The notes under the pieces: generated by a model
Told to the model about the DNA's origin: nothing
Database searches by the model: none
The model's input: the letters and a program-made list of their open reading frames with translations, nothing else
Shown: positions 60,984 through 64,000 of the stretch, piece by piece
How positions within the stretch are numbered: position 1 is the stretch's first letter
Layout: each line of letters starts with the position of its first letter
Origin: Gallionella sp.
GTDB taxonomy: Bacteria; Pseudomonadota; Gammaproteobacteria; Burkholderiales; Gallionellaceae
Direction of reading: 5' to 3'
DNA length: 64,000 bases
NCBI GenBank assembly: GCA_028687335.1
Contig: JAQUAI010000008.1
Coordinates: 1 to 64,000, forward strand
Position numbers and translations under genes: made by a program

Positions 60984-61820
60984 CCAGTAAAAATAATTAA
61001 GCTTACAATGCAGTCACTTAGCAAAAAGTCACCGCCACTCGACAAGATGCCACTCAATCTCACTGGCCACGCAGAAATAGATCAACAGCACGAGCTGCTC
61101 AACAGCGCTGTTAGCCGACTGGCAACTTTCTGCTCTGAAGCAAAGCACAATCCAGCCGCCACTTGCGACGGATGCAATGCTTTCAAGCAAAGGCATTGCG
61201 GCACCTCACTCGCCTTGATCGCCAGCGAGTTGGCGGCTTTTCTCTCTGGCCATTCAGCCTACGAAGAAAAAATGATGGAACTGCTGCCTAACACACCCGT
61301 TTGCCAAGAGCATGTAAAAGCACACAAATCTGCCCATGAAGGAATTGCGAAACAACTGAAGAAATTCTCAGCACAGATTGTCGACGGGAGTCCGCGCGAT
61401 ATAAGTGAATTGATGACTCGCACAGTCGGCGATTGGCTGGGCGATCACAGTCGATTGTTTGACATCCGACTAGTCCGTCTCGGCAAGTTCGATGAAACCA
61501 AGGTCGATTTTGACACTGAGCTAGTCACGATGCTCGACCAATATGTCTTTCAAAATCGCCCCACAAAACTAAAATTGTCGCTAAACAGTAGCACTGCATT
61601 GCAAGAGAAAAAACTTGAGGTTCGTGGCCGATTTGAGACACTCTCACCCGCTCAACGCCGAGTCTTCTGGCTCGTTATTGGAGGGAACTCCAACCGTGAA
61701 ATCGGCAACACACTCAAAGTTTCGGTGAACACTATCAAGACCCACCGTGCTGCCATTTTTCAGAGGATGGATGTGAAGTCTGTTCTTGAGTTAGTCAAAA
61801 AAGCCGATGTCCTTCGCTAG
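60981..61820 (+). CDS. Hemerythrin domain - LuxR-type HTH fusion regulator
   Basis: About 279 residues. An N-terminal hemerythrin four-helix bundle keeps the expected diiron ligands: EIDQQHELL (first His), GHSAYEEKMM (His-x3-Glu), EHVKAHKSAHE (two His) and DWLGDHSRLFD (last His and Asp). A Cys-rich insertion (TCDGCNAFKQRHC) lies between the first helices. The C terminus (from about residue 215) is a LuxR HTH (LSPAQRRVFWLVIGGNSNRE, VSVNTIKTHRAAIF). It is probably a direct O2/redox/NO-responsive transcription factor. The next gene, a membrane PAS sensor, starts 33 bp later on the same strand. Confidence 0.88.
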   Translation: MPVKIIKLTMQSLSKKSPPLDKMPLNLTGHAEIDQQHELLNSAVSRLATFCSEAKHNPAATCDGCNAFKQRHCGTSLALIASELAAFLSGHSAYEEKMMELLPNTPVCQEHVKAHKSAHEGIAKQLKKFSAQIVDGSPRDISELMTRTVGDWLGDHSRLFDIRLVRLGKFDETKVDFDTELVTMLDQYVFQNRPTKLKLSLNSSTALQEKKLEVRGRFETLSPAQRRVFWLVIGGNSNREIGNTLKVSVNTIKTHRAAIFQRMDVKSVLELVKKADVLR

Positions 61821-61853
61821 ACAACATTTGAATCCAAATGGAGCTCGATCCAG

Positions 61854-64000
61854 ATGTCAGTATCTGACTTAAGTAGCAAGTTTAGATTGCACCCCAGCTA
61901 CCTTAATACCATTCGCCGAATCAGCGGCTTTCTAACATTACTCGCATTGATCCAGTTGATCGCTTGGCTACTCCCGCCGTTTTTTGACGTATCGGGAATA
62001 CCGAACTACCTCCCCCTGCATGTTTTGCTTGAGACAAGCTCTGTCGTAATAGCCATGATGGTTTTCTCTGTAGGTTGGAATAACCATAGCCCAAATCTAC
62101 CTGGCAATATTGTGTTGCTCGCCTGCCTGTTCCTTGGGATAGGGTTTCTGGATTTGTCACACACCATCTCATACCAAGGCATGCCAGCATTTTTTACAGA
62201 AAACAATGCGGACAAACAACTTAACTTTTGGCTTTCTGGACGTTTCCTAGCTGCGCTGGCACTACTCTTGGTAGCCATCAGACCTTGGCATCAAATAACC
62301 AGTACGAAAACACGCTACATCCTTCTGGCATCCATGATCAGCTTTGTGCTGTTGATTAATTGGCTGGTACTTTTTCACCAAGACGACTTGCCTCGCACCT
62401 TTATTCCTGGCGTAGGGTTAACGCCTTTGAAGAAAGGCATTGAATATCTCATCATCGCAATAAATATTCTCACTGCGTTGATCCTATGGCTAAAGATGCG
62501 TTCGCCTCAGCGCTTCAATGTTCCAATACTTTTTGGCGCAGTTTGTGTAATGGGAATGGGGGAATTCTTTTTTACACTCTATACAACGATGACCGGCGGT
62601 TACAACGTGCTGGGGCACATCTACAAAGTCATCTCATATCTTTTTATCTATAGAGCCATCGTCATTGAAACGATTGAACGTCCTTATGTCGATCTACGTG
62701 AGCGGAAAAAAGAGCTCGCAACGCTTTATTCTGTGTCTCAACTTTTCGCAGATACAAACAAGGCAACTGAAAAACTACTTCAGGCATCACTTAGTCACAT
62801 ACAAAGTGGCTGGCTATACCCAGAAATCACCTGTGCCAAATTGGTTGTTAATGATCAAGTATTTTCAACAAAAAACTACCACCCTACAAAGTGGGGCCTT
62901 GCTGCGGACATCGTTGTTTCAGGAAGATTGTCTGGTGTTCTCGAAGTCAACTATCTAGAGGAAAGGCCATTTGTGGATGAAGGCCCTTTCTTATTTGAAG
63001 AGCGCACCTTAATTAATAGTTTAGCCTCCAACCTAGGCGATATGCTGACCCGCAGACAAGCGGATCAATTGCTACATGACTCTCAAATCACAGCCAAGAT
63101 CGGTAGCTACATCATCCACTTTTCAAGTGAAGTGTTGGATTGTACCGATACGATTGATAGGATATTCGGAATTACCAAGGACTACCCCCACTCCTTTTCT
63201 GGTTGGCTGGCAACAGTCCATCCTGATTTCCGACAGCAGATGAGCGACTATATGCAAGTCGCCATACGAAATAAGAAAAGCATAAATATCCAATACAAAA
63301 TTGTTAGGCCAAGCGATTACGCACAACGTTGGATTCACACGATTGGACAACCCGTTTTTGATAGTGAGGGAAATGCCGTCAATATCACAGGAACGTCTCA
63401 AGACATCACCGATCAAAAAGAGGCTGAACTTCGGATCAAAGCAGATGAAGAACGTTTCCGTGCCTTTATTCAAGAATCCCCGATTCCCATGGCCGTCCGT
63501 GAAAGCTCGGGGAAAATTGTGTTGCTAAATGATGCATTCACTAGAGTATTCGGTTACAGCTTGGATGATTTACCGACGTTGAATGATTGGTGGAAGAGAG
63601 CCTATCCAAATTTATTGTATCGTCAGTGGGTAATGGATAGCTGGACTAACAGTCTTGAACATGCAGCTAAGTATGGTAAGTCCATGATGCCCATAGAGGT
63701 TGATATCCATTGCAGAGATGGATCAGTCAGGACCTGCCTTGTATCTGGGGTCAATATTTCCGAGAGTGGTGGTGGCGAATTATTAGCTGTCATGAATGAC
63801 ATCACCGAGATCAAGCGCGCTGAAAAAGAAATTAAAAAGAACGCAAAAAATTATCGGGATTTGGCGGATAACGGCCAAGTACTCATATGGACAGCAGACA
63901 CAGATAAGCTATGCAACTATTTCAACAAGATTTGGCTTGAATTCACCGGTCGAACAATAGAGCAAGAAATGGGTAATGGCTGGGCCGAAGTTATTCATCC
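61854..64000 (+). CDS. MASE3 - GAF - multi-PAS membrane sensor, 3' end outside window
   Basis: This gene is missing from the ORF track because no stop occurs before the window edge. From ATGTCAGTATCT at 61854 the frame stays open for over 700 codons. Residues about 20-265 have several membrane helices and the MASE3-type segments [20 protein letters not shown] and [18 protein letters not shown]; a GAF-like region follows (about 280-400), then at least three PAS/PAC units ([10 protein letters not shown]..., [31 protein letters not shown]..., [15 protein letters not shown], and [15 protein letters not shown]). The output domain (histidine kinase or GGDEF/EAL) lies beyond the edge. Confidence 0.9.
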   Translation, partial: MSVSDLSSKFRLHPSYLNTIRRISGFLTLLALIQLIAWLLPPFFDVSGIPNYLPLHVLLETSSVVIAMMVFSVGWNNHSPNLPGNIVLLACLFLGIGFLDLSHTISYQGMPAFFTENNADKQLNFWLSGRFLAALALLLVAIRPWHQITSTKTRYILLASMISFVLLINWLVLFHQDDLPRTFIPGVGLTPLKKGIEYLIIAINILTALILWLKMRSPQRFNVPILFGAVCVMGMGEFFFTLYTTMTGGYNVLGHIYKVISYLFIYRAIVIETIERPYVDLRERKKELATLYSVSQLFADTNKATEKLLQASLSHIQSGWLYPEITCAKLVVNDQVFSTKNYHPTKWGLAADIVVSGRLSGVLEVNYLEERPFVDEGPFLFEERTLINSLASNLGDMLTRRQADQLLHDSQITAKIGSYIIHFSSEVLDCTDTIDRIFGITKDYPHSFSGWLATVHPDFRQQMSDYMQVAIRNKKSINIQYKIVRPSDYAQRWIHTIGQPVFDSEGNAVNITGTSQDITDQKEAELRIKADEERFRAFIQESPIPMAVRESSGKIVLLNDAFTRVFGYSLDDLPTLNDWWKRAYPNLLYRQWVMDSWTNSLEHAAKYGKSMMPIEVDIHCRDGSVRTCLVSGVNISESGGGELLAVMNDITEIKRAEKEIKKNAKNYRDLADNGQVLIWTADTDKLCNYFNKIWLEFTGRTIEQEMGNGWAEVIH

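Overview
The window looks like a mid-GC Gram-negative chromosome, most likely a betaproteobacterium of the Nitrosomonadales type (Gallionella/Sideroxydans/Sulfuricella-like). The taxon is inferred from gene content: a PIMT-tolC-waaA neighbourhood, an EPS-associated MarR-type regulator, a MASE3/PAS sensor and HD-GYP genes. No rRNA or other decisive marker is present. I see no tRNA, rRNA, CRISPR array, complete insertion sequence or phage gene.

Layout. (1) 1-2.1 kb, + strand: the end of an MBOAT O-acyltransferase gene and an SGNH/AlgX-like partner. (2) 2.1-6.3 kb: two paralogous GT2 genes on opposite strands flanking an O-antigen ligase/polymerase and a GT4. (3) 6.3-50.3 kb: one almost unbroken minus-strand run of about 40 surface-glycan genes, many joined by 4-bp ATGA overlaps. 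Reading in the direction of transcription (from 50 kb down) it holds: an EPS-associated regulator; the complete pseudaminic acid pathway (pseB, pseC, pseF, a pseG-pseH fusion, pseI) with an associated methylase and an amidotransferase/HisH/HisF set for acetamidino modification; Wzx flippase; a GNGPSL-motif protein that may be a nonulosonate transferase; an acetyltransferase and GT2s; a bacillosamine-type pglA/C/D/E set; a remnant of dTDP-rhamnose genes rfbA-rfbC; Wzm/Wzt ABC exporter with a C-terminal glycan-binding domain; a 981-residue methyltransferase/coiled-coil/double-GT2 protein; a CDP-glucose-derived, C-methylated 6-deoxyhexose module; two candidate modules for lipid-linked periplasmic sugar decoration; a galU remnant; and finally a WecA-type initiating transferase, PglF and a WaaE-like GT2. 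(4) 50.4-52.6 kb, + strand: waaC and waaA for the inner LPS core. (5) 52.6-59 kb, minus: TolC, a PIMT-family methyltransferase, an RND pump and its adaptor. (6) 59-64 kb: signalling genes, namely a GAF/HD-GYP protein, a two-CBS protein, a hemerythrin-LuxR fusion, and a MASE3-GAF-PAS sensor that runs off the right edge and is absent from the ORF track because it has no stop in the window.

How it works together (inference). The locus builds at least one surface polysaccharide or O-antigen containing pseudaminic acid (probably amidinated), a bacillosamine-like diamino sugar and a branched C-methyl deoxysugar. Both a Wzx/ligase route and a Wzm/Wzt route are encoded, so either two glycans are made or the locus is a mosaic. 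The decayed rfbA/rfbC and galU fragments favour repeated recombination. Two regulatory sites stand out: a perfect 17-bp palindrome at the predicted start of the regulator transcript, and a pair of related palindromes bracketing the predicted tolC promoter.
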